NCBI GenBank assembly: GCA_964347945.1
Contig: CAYGAW010000024.1
Span: 1 to 43,761 of the forward strand
Reading direction: 5' to 3'
Length of the DNA: 43,761 nucleotides
From: CAYGAW01 sp964347945
GTDB taxonomy: Bacteria; Chloroflexota; Anaerolineae; UBA7937; B3-Chlor
The position numbers were made by a program, and so were the translations under genes. Positions 1-6,720 of the stretch are shown one piece after another. How positions within the stretch are numbered: the stretch's first letter is position 1; each line of letters opens with the position of its first letter. The notes beneath the pieces were generated by a model. The model was not told the DNA's origin. It saw only the letters and a list, made by a program, of their open reading frames with translations, and did no database searches.

Positions 1-7
1 TAGCCCG

Positions 8-739
8 ATGCTCATCTTTATGGGCGTCACCCTCATTTCAATTCGTTGGCCCCGGTTTGGCGGCGGCCTACATATGATCTTCGCCTTGCTCGTTGCTTGG
101 TTCTTTCAAGCATTCACCAACACGGCCACGTTTTTCCTCATCCTGCCACTGATTGGGATTGGTGTGCTTTACTGGTTCGGTCGTCCTCAACCACGTAGGA
201 TAGCTATCTCTCTGGCTGTTGGACTTCCCCTCCTGACCCTGACCATATTTGGCATAGAACCTGTCCTCCGAGTGTCCCAACGCATTGATGATGGGTTTCT
301 CCAAGCTCGATTGGTGCAGGGAAACGGGGTGAATCTCATCTGGGCTCCTGATGGACCAGGATGGCCGCGCACAGGGGTAAATTGGTATGAAGCACAGCAG
401 GTGTGCCAATATCTTGGCGAAGATGGCCTGACCCCTGCCCCTGTGCCACAGCACATTTGGCGATTGCCGACGGTGGATGAAGCTGTGCGCTCTATGGCTC
501 GCCACGGCCAGAACAGCGGTGGGGTATGGGATGCAGAAATTGCTAGGGCTACCTACAAAACGACCCCTGACAAAGAGTCTCCGCTGTGGAATTTATACTC
601 CCAGGTGATCTACTGGTGGACGGCGACAGAGGTAGATGAAGAACACGCCTACATCATCGTCTATGATGGAAAGGTGTGGCCCAGGGCAAAGCAGTTCAGT
701 GCCGGGTACATGGGGTTCAGATGTGCAAGACAAGGGTAA
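8..739 (+). CDS. Membrane-anchored protein with FGE-sulfatase / C-type-lectin-like domain (5' end uncertain)
   Basis: The first 85 or so residues contain two to three hydrophobic segments (for example around IFALLVAWFFQAF and FFLILPLIGIGVLYWF). The remainder looks like a formylglycine-generating-enzyme-type or DUF1566-type fold: VNWYEAQQVCQYLG, then WRLPTVDEAV, then YWWTATEV and a closing GYMGFRCAR. That order of Trp-rich blocks and the final GFRC motif are typical of the family, which includes sulfatase-activating enzymes and many non-enzymatic sugar- or ligand-binding relatives. The codons before the first ATG stay open to the window edge, so the true start may lie upstream. The role is unknown; an extracytoplasmic binding domain on a membrane anchor is the simplest reading. 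Confidence 0.6.
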   Translation: MLIFMGVTLISIRWPRFGGGLHMIFALLVAWFFQAFTNTATFFLILPLIGIGVLYWFGRPQPRRIAISLAVGLPLLTLTIFGIEPVLRVSQRIDDGFLQARLVQGNGVNLIWAPDGPGWPRTGVNWYEAQQVCQYLGEDGLTPAPVPQHIWRLPTVDEAVRSMARHGQNSGGVWDAEIARATYKTTPDKESPLWNLYSQVIYWWTATEVDEEHAYIIVYDGKVWPRAKQFSAGYMGFRCARQG

Positions 740-1147
740 GCGCTCTTGTAAGCCCGAACGGTACAAACTCGAGATAGGCGCCGCCTCTGGCGCGAGGGAG
801 GATGGGGAGGCCGATCTCTGGCGAAAGCGCCACGCGATTCGTTATCTCGCCTACGTGGTGGTAGGTCCCCCGCTCATTTTCGTGGGCCTCTACCATCATC
901 CCCTCTGGTGGTTGTTGCCTCTCGGTGGTGCGGCGGTCTATCTCTCTACTCCATATAGGCGGCTGCGCTCCATGATCCGCGATCTGCCGCTGCGGGACAA
1001 GATCAAGGCCATTCTCTGGGCGCCCATTATTCGCCTCTGGGGGACCTGGCCAAAATGGCTGGCTATCCAGCGGGCGTCTTCTGGCGGCTAAGCCACCCAC
1101 GTATCATGGGTCCCGACCACCGATCACAGGGATATCGCCACCAATAG
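740..1147 (+). pseudogene. C-terminal remnant of a family 2 glycosyltransferase, frameshifted
   Basis: Translation just after the previous gene gives two hydrophobic segments (YLAYVVVGPPLIFVGLYHH and WWLLPLGGAAVYL), then YRRLRSMIRDLPLRDKIKAI. The frame then loses its pattern at a run of five G (1039-1043) and ends at 1091. One extra base there would continue as GDLAKMAGYPAGVFWRL, which strongly resembles the ending of membrane-linked GT2 glycosyltransferases in related bacteria. No catalytic GT-A domain lies upstream, where the FGE-like gene sits. This is therefore either a degraded fragment left by rearrangement, or a real short gene with a homopolymer error plus a lost front half. Seen: the motif in the shifted frame. 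Inferred: the family. Confidence 0.5.
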
Positions 1148-1148
1148 C

Positions 1149-1183
1149 AACAGCCCCCGCTTCCGCAGGGGCTGCTGTTTGTC
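1149..1183 (+). terminator. Rho-independent-type hairpin
   Basis: AGCCCCCGC (1152-1160), loop TTCC, GCAGGGGCT (1165-1173) form a stem with eight of nine pairs, followed by GCTGTTTGTC. It lies between the plus-strand remnant and the convergent lipoprotein gene, where a terminator is expected. The T tract is short. Confidence 0.55.
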
Positions 1184-1268
1184 ATATCGCGTGGGCCCCT
1201 CGTCCTGCTACTCAGAAGATGCTGACCGCCACACTGCCCACGGGGCTCGACCCGCCGCTGAGGCACCG

Positions 1269-2687
1269 CTAGGGTGTCAAGACCCACGTGTAAGTCCCCG
1301 AGACGTTGACGTTGTACAGCTTCCAGACCTTGCCTGCGCTAATGCGCGCCTTAAGGTCATACTTCCCCGCAGCGAGGACCACAGAGGCCGACGCTCCATG
1401 CAATGTGCACGGGCACTGAGGGGCACCTTCATTATGACAGCAAAACCCAGGACAAGCCAGTACGTTGTCCCCCCAATCGCCGGTGCCGGCCTGCCTTACG
1501 TAGGCATAGCAGAGGAAGTGTCCAGACTGGTTCACGAAGACGATTGTGGCCTGCGCGCTGGCCTGGCCCTGGAACGACTCCTTGTAGGAGTTGTTCCCAC
1601 TGTTGGGATCTGTGAAGTCAACAGCCGCCACGGTCACCGTGAAGTCGTAGCTGTACTGGCTGAGGTCGATTTGCCAACCCAGGTTGATGTTCTGCTGCTG
1701 CCCGCGAGCCAGGTTGCTGAGAACGTACTCCGCTGGCGGGATATTCGCTCCCTGAGCCGTGGGAGGAGTGGTGAGGGTGGTTCTGGTGTATGAGCCGCTG
1801 ATCCGCACCTTCTTGTTCGTGAGGGTTGCAGGGCCGTTATTCCAAATGCGCACCCATACATTCCCCTGAGGCTGATTATCGGGGTAGAGGTCACAGGGCC
1901 AGACATCTGATCCCGATGTTGGTGCCGGAGGCGACGTAGGCGTCGGCCCCGATGGTGGTGGCGGAGGAGGCGTGGGTGCAGGCCCCGATGGTGGTGGCGG
2001 GGGAGGCGTGGCCGTAGGCCCTGATGCCGGTGGCGGGGGAGGTGTTTGCGCTGGCGCTGGGCCAGCCTGAACCTCTAGGGTTAGGTGTCGCTCTTGGGGT
2101 TCCTCAGGTGCTTCCACCAGGAGGGCGTAGGTAGTGGTTGTCTCAGGGCATACCTCCCGCTCTCCGACATGGGGCACCTCCTGGCCGTCAAGGGTTACCG
2201 GCCATTCGGCAGCATCCACTTCCCAGTGTAATATGGCGCACCCACCTTGAGAGATCGCATCTGGATCCGACACGAAGGCGATGAGCTCTGAACCCCCCTC
2301 CGGCGGAGGCTCTGCGGGAGGCGGCTCCTCCGGCGGGTGTTCGTGCGGGGGCCGCTCTTCCCCTTCGCCCTCCACCTCGATGACCACCCTCTCTACGTAC
2401 GGCCCACCCGGTGCTTCCACGATCAATTCGAACTCCTGGCGTCCCTCCAGGCACACCTCACGCTCGCCAAACGGAGGAACCTCCTCACCATTCAGGAGCA
2501 CAGGGTAGTCCTCGGCAGCCCGCACCTCCCAATTCAGCGTGGTGCACCCTCCTGCCGGGACTACTTCCTCGCTGGCCCAGAACTCCATCTCCAGTTCAGG
2601 CTCCCCTCCCAGGGGGCCACAACCGACGAGCAGAAACGCCGTGATCGCCAGAATAGCCAGTAGATGGCGCCAGGTATGTCTTTTCAT
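1269..2687 (-). CDS. Secreted lipoprotein with two Ig-like repeats, proline-rich linker and CARDB-like domain
   Basis: The start at 2687 is chosen because AAGGAGGAAGAG lies directly upstream and MKRHTWRHLLAILAITAFLL followed by VGCG is a clear lipoprotein signal with its lipobox Cys. Two homologous domains of about 80 residues follow. Each has a GGC(T/A)xLxWEV opening, a GEREVC block and an LxVEAP ending, and they are separated by acidic, proline-rich linkers. A Pro/Ser/Thr spacer built from repeated PPPPPxSGP units leads to a CARDB-like beta domain (GNVWVRIWNNGPATLTNKKV through FTDPNSGNNSY). A Cys-rich C-terminal module of about 95 residues (ACPGFCCHNEG, QCPCTLHG) closes the 472-residue protein. 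It is probably a cell-surface binding or adhesion protein; no enzymatic motif was seen. Confidence 0.75.
   Translation of the reverse strand: MKRHTWRHLLAILAITAFLLVGCGPLGGEPELEMEFWASEEVVPAGGCTTLNWEVRAAEDYPVLLNGEEVPPFGEREVCLEGRQEFELIVEAPGGPYVERVVIEVEGEGEERPPHEHPPEEPPPAEPPPEGGSELIAFVSDPDAISQGGCAILHWEVDAAEWPVTLDGQEVPHVGEREVCPETTTTYALLVEAPEEPQERHLTLEVQAGPAPAQTPPPPPASGPTATPPPPPPSGPAPTPPPPPPSGPTPTSPPAPTSGSDVWPCDLYPDNQPQGNVWVRIWNNGPATLTNKKVRISGSYTRTTLTTPPTAQGANIPPAEYVLSNLARGQQQNINLGWQIDLSQYSYDFTVTVAAVDFTDPNSGNNSYKESFQGQASAQATIVFVNQSGHFLCYAYVRQAGTGDWGDNVLACPGFCCHNEGAPQCPCTLHGASASVVLAAGKYDLKARISAGKVWKLYNVNVSGTYTWVLTP
1935..2050 (-). repeat. In-frame tandem repeat encoding the PPPPPxSGP linker
   Basis: About three imperfect copies of a roughly 48-base unit, containing GGTGGTGGCGG and AGGCGTGG blocks on the plus strand, encode the proline-rich linker of the lipoprotein. 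Such repeats are prone to length variation by slippage. Confidence 0.6.
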
Positions 2688-3029
2688 CTCTTCCTCCTTG
2701 CCATTAAGTGCCCATGGCCGCAACGTTCGGCCAACTTGATACCTCAGCCGCAGTCTACCACCGAGGCGTCAAAAGGGCGCCAAACCGCCCGTCAAAGGAG
2801 CCTGTGCAGTCCGGCGGGCTGTGTGCTGTTTGAGCTGGCAAGGGCGATACACTATAATGGTCTGTGGCCCAAAGCAAAACCCAGCTCGCTCCCGCGACTG
2901 GCCCAAAGCGCCGCCCGGTGGGGGACATTATCCAGAACAGTTCTGTGGAAGCATTAGCTAGGAGCACAAAGGGAATTCTCGAAACCAGGGCTGACTCATG
3001 ACTTGTCACCAAGAAAAGAGATTCGCAGT
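2688..3029. other. Intergenic region between divergent genes
   Basis: This 342-base gap separates the lipoprotein (minus) from the serine hydrolase (plus). Apart from a consensus-like plus-strand promoter and the two ribosome binding sites, nothing is recognised in it. A stretch around 2874-2900 vaguely resembles the first half of the attC-like sites further on, but lacks a matching second half. Confidence 0.5.
2830..2858 (+). promoter_or_regulatory. Sigma70-type promoter for the serine hydrolase
   Basis: TTGAGC (2830-2835) and TATAAT (2853-2858) are separated by 17 bases. Transcription would start near 2865, leaving a leader of about 165 bases before the hydrolase ATG. Confidence 0.6.
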
Positions 3030-4160
3030 ATGGACCACACAGCTATCGGAAACAAGTTGCAGAGCGAGATCGACGCCTTAGTAAGAAAGAGTAAAGACAT
3101 CTTCAGTGCAGTCCTAGGTGTCGCCACCAAGACCGGTGATTTCTACTGGTCAGGAGCCGCGGGAACTGCACATGCAGACAAGGGTGATGTGATGAAGGTC
3201 GATACCCCGATCTTCATCGCCAGCATAACCAAGATGTATACCGCTCCCGCGACGTTGATCCTTGAAGAACGTGGACTCCTAACCTTGGATGACCCCATCT
3301 CAAAGTTCCTTCCAAGCTCACTGGTAGAAGGTTTGCATCGTTACAAAGGCCGCGACTACAGCGAGCTACTAAGGGTCTACCATTTGATAAGCCAAACCTC
3401 TGGGTTGCCAGACTATTTCCTGGCCAAACCAAAAGGTGGGAAGAGCATGTTTGACCTCATTGTTGGAGGGAGCGATGAGGAGTGGGACGTGGAAAAAATC
3501 GTGGACATAGCGAAAAGTAGCCTCTCTCCGAAGTTCCCACCAGAACCGAAGGGGCAGGAGACGTCTGGCAAGAAAGCACATTACTCCGACACCAACTACC
3601 AGCTTCTGGGGGCCATTATTGAGTCAGTGACCGAGAAGCCTCTTCATGAGGTATTCTACGAACTCATCATCGAACCCTTGGAGCTCTCCTCAACATATCT
3701 ATACGGCTATGGAAGACCGCACGCGCCTGTAGGAGGCTCTCCCGCGAACATCTACTACAAAGAAAGGCCTCTCTACCTTGACAAAGCGATGAGATCCTTT
3801 GGACCTGACGGCGGCATGGTTTCAAATGTCGAGGATAGCCTGAGGTTTCTCGGGAACCTGATGGATGGCAAGTTGTTTGAGGCACCTTCTACACTAGAAC
3901 GGATGAGAAACTGGAAGAGAATATCCTATTCTCTGCAATACGGACTTGGATTGATGCGGTTCAAGCTGCCGAAACTGCTCTCTCCCTTTTCTCCAAAGGC
4001 CGAATTGATCGGGCATGCGGGTGCCTCTAATTCATTCTTGTTCCACAGCGATGTCGGCCAACTATATATAGGTGGCACCCTCAACCAGGTGCAGAACCAG
4101 GGGCGTCCCTTCCGATTGATGCTCAAGGTAGTAAGCATAGTAGGTGGGAAGGCGTCGTGA
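3030..4160 (+). CDS. Beta-lactamase-family serine hydrolase (class C / penicillin-binding-protein fold)
   Basis: The 376-residue protein has the family's active-site signatures in order. SITK is at about residues 65-68 (the nucleophilic Ser and general-base Lys of SxxK). A Tyr motif follows in HYSDTNYQLLG near residue 190, and HAGAS near 331 stands where KTG would be. LTLDDPISKFLP and HLISQTSGLPDYF are typical of Pfam Beta-lactamase (PF00144) proteins such as D-aminopeptidases, esterases and EstB-like enzymes. No signal peptide is seen, so a cytoplasmic peptidase or esterase is more likely than a true beta-lactamase. An in-frame TTG at 3003 is possible, but ATG 3030 is preferred. The gene appears more AT-rich than its neighbours and is followed 12 bases later by an attC-like site, suggesting it arrived as a gene cassette. 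Confidence 0.8.
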   Translation: MDHTAIGNKLQSEIDALVRKSKDIFSAVLGVATKTGDFYWSGAAGTAHADKGDVMKVDTPIFIASITKMYTAPATLILEERGLLTLDDPISKFLPSSLVEGLHRYKGRDYSELLRVYHLISQTSGLPDYFLAKPKGGKSMFDLIVGGSDEEWDVEKIVDIAKSSLSPKFPPEPKGQETSGKKAHYSDTNYQLLGAIIESVTEKPLHEVFYELIIEPLELSSTYLYGYGRPHAPVGGSPANIYYKERPLYLDKAMRSFGPDGGMVSNVEDSLRFLGNLMDGKLFEAPSTLERMRNWKRISYSLQYGLGLMRFKLPKLLSPFSPKAELIGHAGASNSFLFHSDVGQLYIGGTLNQVQNQGRPFRLMLKVVSIVGGKAS

Positions 4161-4171
4161 TTAGATAGTGC

Positions 4172-4260
4172 GCTTAACAATTCGCCGGGGCGGATGCAGC
4201 CTGTACGCCGGAGCCAAATGCAGGAGCCCTGCTGCGCCGCTCAGCTCACAGAGGTTAGGC
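4172..4260 (+). other. attC-like integron recombination site 1
   Basis: R'' box GCTTAAC (4172-4178), spacer AATTC, L'' box GCCGGGGCGG (4184-4193); then L' box CCGCTCAGC (4237-4245) and R' box GTTAGGC (4254-4260). R'' fits RYYYAAC and R' fits GTTRRRY. L'' and L' pair at eight of nine positions once the G at 4190 is left unpaired, the extrahelical base that defines strand choice in true attC sites. The total length of 89 bases is within the usual attC range, and the site sits just 3' of a stop codon in the orientation expected for a gene cassette. Confidence 0.65.
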
Positions 4261-4292
4261 GGATTAATGGGTTGTGAAGCCTATTTGATGCA

Positions 4293-4739
4293 ATGAAAGC
4301 CAAGTTAATCAATCCTTCCTGGTTTAACCTCTTCATACCCATTTCAATTGCGGCACACTTCATCTTCCCGATCAAGGCACTCATCCATTCACCGTTGAGG
4401 TTCCTGGGCGTCGCGCCTATTCTTGCGGGTGTGGTGCTAAATCTTGCTGCATCGGACCGTTTGAAGAGGAACCAAACACCAGCGGATTTTGGCCAAGCCC
4501 CCAACCGATTGGTGACAGATGGTCCATTTCGCGTTAGCAGGAATCCCATCTATCTCAGTGGCGTCGCTGTGTTACTTGGTATGGCGATAATCCTAGGCTC
4601 GATTGTCTCATTTTGCTTTCCTGTGCTGCTTTTTCTGATACTGGACCTGATCTACATCCCTTCGGAAGAGAGGGTGTTGGAAGAGAAGTTTGGAAACGAG
4701 TACATTGAATACAAGCAGACGGTCAGGAGATGGCTATGA
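4293..4739 (+). CDS. Isoprenylcysteine carboxyl methyltransferase family membrane protein (cassette-borne)
   Basis: This 148-residue integral membrane protein has four or so hydrophobic segments and the C-terminal signature of the ICMT/PEMT-like methyltransferase family: TDGPFRVSRNPIYLSG, then PSEERVLEEKFGNEYIEYK and RRW. Family members methylate lipid-like or isoprenoid-linked substrates using S-adenosylmethionine bound near the conserved R-N/H-P-x-Y motif; the bacterial substrates are mostly unknown. The gene is bounded by attC-like sites at 4172-4260 and 4772-4895, giving a cassette of about 635 bases, a normal size for integron cassettes. The ribosome binding site is weak, also common for cassette genes. 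It appears more AT-rich than the flanking chromosome. Confidence 0.8.
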   Translation: MKAKLINPSWFNLFIPISIAAHFIFPIKALIHSPLRFLGVAPILAGVVLNLAASDRLKRNQTPADFGQAPNRLVTDGPFRVSRNPIYLSGVAVLLGMAIILGSIVSFCFPVLLFLILDLIYIPSEERVLEEKFGNEYIEYKQTVRRWL

Positions 4740-4771
4740 CAAATCGAAGGGTTAGATGGCCGTAGGTATCC

Positions 4772-4895
4772 GCCTAACCACTCGCTGGGGGCGACTGGGG
4801 ATGCGGCGTGATTCGTCAATAGAATTGAATTATAGGGATGCTGGGCTTGCCGATGGTGGCGCCGGCCCCGGCGCCTCAGGTCGAGGCCGCTAGGC
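4772..4895 (+). other. attC-like integron recombination site 2
   Basis: R'' GCCTAAC (4772-4778), spacer CACTC, L'' GCTGGGGGCG (4784-4793); then L' GCGCCTCAG (4871-4879) and a degenerate R' GCTAGGC (4889-4895). L'' and L' pair over eight positions with G4790 extrahelical, the same offset and the same G-T wobble position as in site 1. R' has C in place of the first T after the cleavage position (GTT), which may impair recombination. The central part is long and contains a perfect 8-base palindromic arm pair, GGCGCCGG (4858-4865) and CCGGCGCC (4868-4875), which overlaps L'. Confidence 0.55.
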
Positions 4896-4925
4896 GTAAC
4901 CCGATGACCATAGGAGGGTGAGTCC

Positions 4926-5627
4926 ATGTCAGAGCAGGTCCCAAGACCTCCAGTTCGTTTGCTTCTCTTCGCGATGCTCTACGTACTCGTCTTCCCGGCC
5001 CTGCTTCTCCTTCTATCCGGAGACTGGCTATGGATTGAAGGCTGGATATTCACGGCATGGTTTCTTGCTCTTTGCTATGCGGCGATTCTTTATATCTATC
5101 GGAACGACCCGGCCCTACTCGCGGAGAGGTACAAGCAGCCGGGGAGTCTCAATCAACAAGGTTGGGACCGGTATGTGGTCTATGCGTTGGTCCTGGGGTT
5201 TCTCGCTTGGATCATCGTGATGCCTCTTGATGCCAGGAGATTCCAGTGGACGACCGGCTTCCCCTTATGGTTGCAGGTGGTTGGAGTGGTCGCGCTCCTG
5301 TTCTCCGCATTCCTTTTCTTCCGCTCGTATGTTGACAATACCTATCTATCTCCCCTGGTGAGGATTCAGACGGACCGCCAGCAGCGCGTCGTTTCCACCG
5401 GCGTGTACGGCTTTGTGAGACACCCCATGTACCTGGGAGGGGTCCTCCTATTCATCGGGGTGCCCATGCTCCTTGGCTCTGCCTTTGGACTGGCCATTGG
5501 CCTTGCACTCGTCCTTCTGGTGGCAGGAAGAATCGTCGGCGAAGAGAGGTTGCTGGTTCAAGAGCTTGAGGGATACGAAGAGTACAGAAAGAAGGTGAAA
5601 TACAGGCTCATCCCTCTCATCTGGTGA
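4926..5627 (+). CDS. Isoprenylcysteine carboxyl methyltransferase family membrane protein (second copy)
   Basis: A 233-residue membrane protein with six or so hydrophobic segments. The conserved methyltransferase tail is clear: VSTGVYGFVRHPMYLGGVLL (the R-H-P-M-Y motif that contributes to cofactor binding), then IVGEERLLVQELEGYEEYRK and VKYRLIPLIW. It belongs to the same broad family as the 148-residue neighbour but is longer and not closely similar to it. AGGAGGGTGAGTCC upstream supports the ATG at 4926. It starts about 30 bases after attC-like site 2, so it occupies the next cassette position, and a degenerate half-site follows its stop. The substrate is unknown. Confidence 0.85.
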   Translation: MSEQVPRPPVRLLLFAMLYVLVFPALLLLLSGDWLWIEGWIFTAWFLALCYAAILYIYRNDPALLAERYKQPGSLNQQGWDRYVVYALVLGFLAWIIVMPLDARRFQWTTGFPLWLQVVGVVALLFSAFLFFRSYVDNTYLSPLVRIQTDRQQRVVSTGVYGFVRHPMYLGGVLLFIGVPMLLGSAFGLAIGLALVLLVAGRIVGEERLLVQELEGYEEYRKKVKYRLIPLIW

Positions 5628-5660
5628 GAACGAATCATCGAGCACTCTTTCCCTGGTTGC

Positions 5661-5745
5661 GCATGACAACTCGCTGAAGCCGACTCCTCTGGCGGGCGAA
5701 TAGGGCTGGGACGACCTCTTCAGGACTTCTTTTCGCAGGTTATTT
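5661..5745 (+). other. Degenerate attC-like half-site (site 3)
   Basis: GCATGAC (5661-5667), spacer AACTC and GCTGAAGCCG (5673-5682) match the first 25 bases of site 2 at about 19 positions, with the same spacing. Only six bases (CTTCAG, 5718-5723) pair with L'', and no GTTRRRY box follows at the right distance. It may be a decayed attC whose second half is lost. Confidence 0.3.
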
Positions 5746-5769
5746 TGGTTATGGAGGAAGGAGCGAGAC

Positions 5770-6060
5770 ATGTACGGAACGGTGGCACGCTTTAGGGCAA
5801 AGCCGGGAAACGTCGATGAGCTGGTGAAGTTGCAGAAGCAGTTTGAAGCTGATCCCCCACCCGGCTTCGTGGCGGCATACATCTACCAGATGGATGATGA
5901 CCCCGAGGAGTTCTTCGAAGCCGTGGTCTTCGAGAACCGCGACACATACATGGCTTATGCGGATAGCCCTGAGTCGCATCAGCGGTATGTGGAGATGAGG
6001 GCGCTGATGGAGGCTGACCCGGACTGGCACGACGGGACAGTGATCCACCCATCTGGCTGA
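5770..6060 (+). CDS. Small ABM-like (dimeric alpha-beta barrel) protein
   Basis: The 96-residue protein begins MYGTVARFRAKPGNVDELVK and continues through GFVAAYIYQ, a pattern of beta strand, helix with a conserved lysine, and a second strand plus an acidic loop that is typical of antibiotic-biosynthesis-monooxygenase-like (ABM, dimeric alpha-beta barrel) domains. Such proteins include monooxygenases, heme-degrading enzymes and many uncharacterised homologues. No heme-binding His or Asn pattern is evident, so the function stays open. GGAGGAAGGAGCGAGAC gives a strong ribosome binding site. It follows the cassette-like block but has no attC-like site of its own after its stop. Confidence 0.75.
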   Translation: MYGTVARFRAKPGNVDELVKLQKQFEADPPPGFVAAYIYQMDDDPEEFFEAVVFENRDTYMAYADSPESHQRYVEMRALMEADPDWHDGTVIHPSG

Positions 6061-6356
6061 TTGGGACTTGACACCATCCCGGCGCATTCTTAGGGCTCGC
6101 TCGGCCGGCTGCGCTACGCGCAGAGGCCACGCCGCCATCCCCTGACCTCCTTCGACAGGCACGTGCTTCAATACCCCGCTGCGGGCTTCGATACGGCTCC
6201 TGCGGAGCCTACTCAGCCTGCGCAGCTGCCGTTCGATGGGCCGCTTGCCTTCGATACGCCGCTCCGCGGCTACTCACGCTGCGCGGCCGGCGCTCAGGAT
6301 GCGGGGGCGCCGGACCTGTGTCTGACAGCGCTGTTGAACAGCCTCGAGAGCGAAAC
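6061..6356. repeat. Intergenic cluster of TTCGATAC-hairpin-TACTCA repeats
   Basis: Roughly 300 non-coding bases hold at least two full and two partial copies of a palindromic unit. Examples are TTCGATAC followed by GGCTCC TGC GGAGCC and TACTCA (from about 6188), and TTCGATAC followed by GCCGC TCC GCGGC and TACTCA (from about 6250). Related units occur near 22.6 and 42.7 kb. They resemble REP-type dispersed intergenic repeats. Confidence 0.65.
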
Positions 6357-6385
6357 TTGACAGGTGTGAAACTCCGTGGTATAAT
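6357..6385 (+). promoter_or_regulatory. Consensus sigma70-type promoter of the transport/catabolic operon
   Basis: TTGACA (6357-6362) and TATAAT (6380-6385), both perfect consensus hexamers, are separated by exactly 17 bases. Transcription would begin near 6392, giving a leader of about 330 bases before the binding-protein gene. Confidence 0.85.
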
Positions 6386-6391
6386 GCGGCA

Positions 6392-6720
6392 AACATACTT
6401 CGAGCGTTCGTCGGTACAGCTTTTACGGGAGTGGCTCGGAATCCAGCTATCTTGCCGAAGGGAGAAGCTTGTTGCTTCTCCCTTACTGGAATAGCTGAGA
6501 ATATCACTGCAAAGGGAACCACGTTCGAACCCGAAGGGGGGTGATAGCCTGTAGGTTAGTCTCTTTCGTTCTGTGTGGTTGAAGCGGTCCGGGTAAACCT
6601 ACGCGGGTAGCAGGACCCGACAGTTCCTCTCTCTGTTGACTCACAGAAGATCGGGACCAGGCCCCTGAGCGCAGCCACAACGTCACAGTCACCCGGCATA
6701 AAAGGAGGAAAGATCAAGAG
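6392..6720 (+). promoter_or_regulatory. Structured 5' leader RNA, riboswitch-like
   Basis: The leader between the consensus promoter and the first gene folds readily. AAGGGAGAAGC (6458-6468), loop TTGTT and GCTTCTCCCTT (6474-6484) make a perfect 11-base stem, enclosed by CAGCTAT (6444-6450) and ATAGCTG (6491-6497). CTGAGA (6495-6500) and GAACCCGA (6527-6534) recall the CUGAGA and GAACCUGA blocks of thiamine-pyrophosphate riboswitches, but the GCGnAGGGA block is not matched. Further on, GGACCCGA (6613-6620) can pair upstream with GGTCC (6586-6590) or downstream with TCGGGACC (6651-6658), an either-or arrangement. No clear terminator is present, so any control could act on translation. The class is unknown. 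Confidence 0.4.

Noticed and set aside
2874..2965. Possible fourth attC-like site before the serine hydrolase
   Set aside because: CTCGCTCCCGCGACTGG resembles the L'' region of site 2, but R'' spacing is wrong and there is no L' or GTTRRRY box.
3003..3029. TTG start of the serine hydrolase at 3003
   Set aside because: There is no ribosome binding site before it and the family fold begins after ATG 3030.
6420..6580. A regular TPP riboswitch
   Set aside because: CTGAGA and GAACCCGA fit in order, but the pyrophosphate-binding block (GCGnAGGGA) is absent and a competing stem uses the CTGAGA region, so it is kept only as an unclassified leader.
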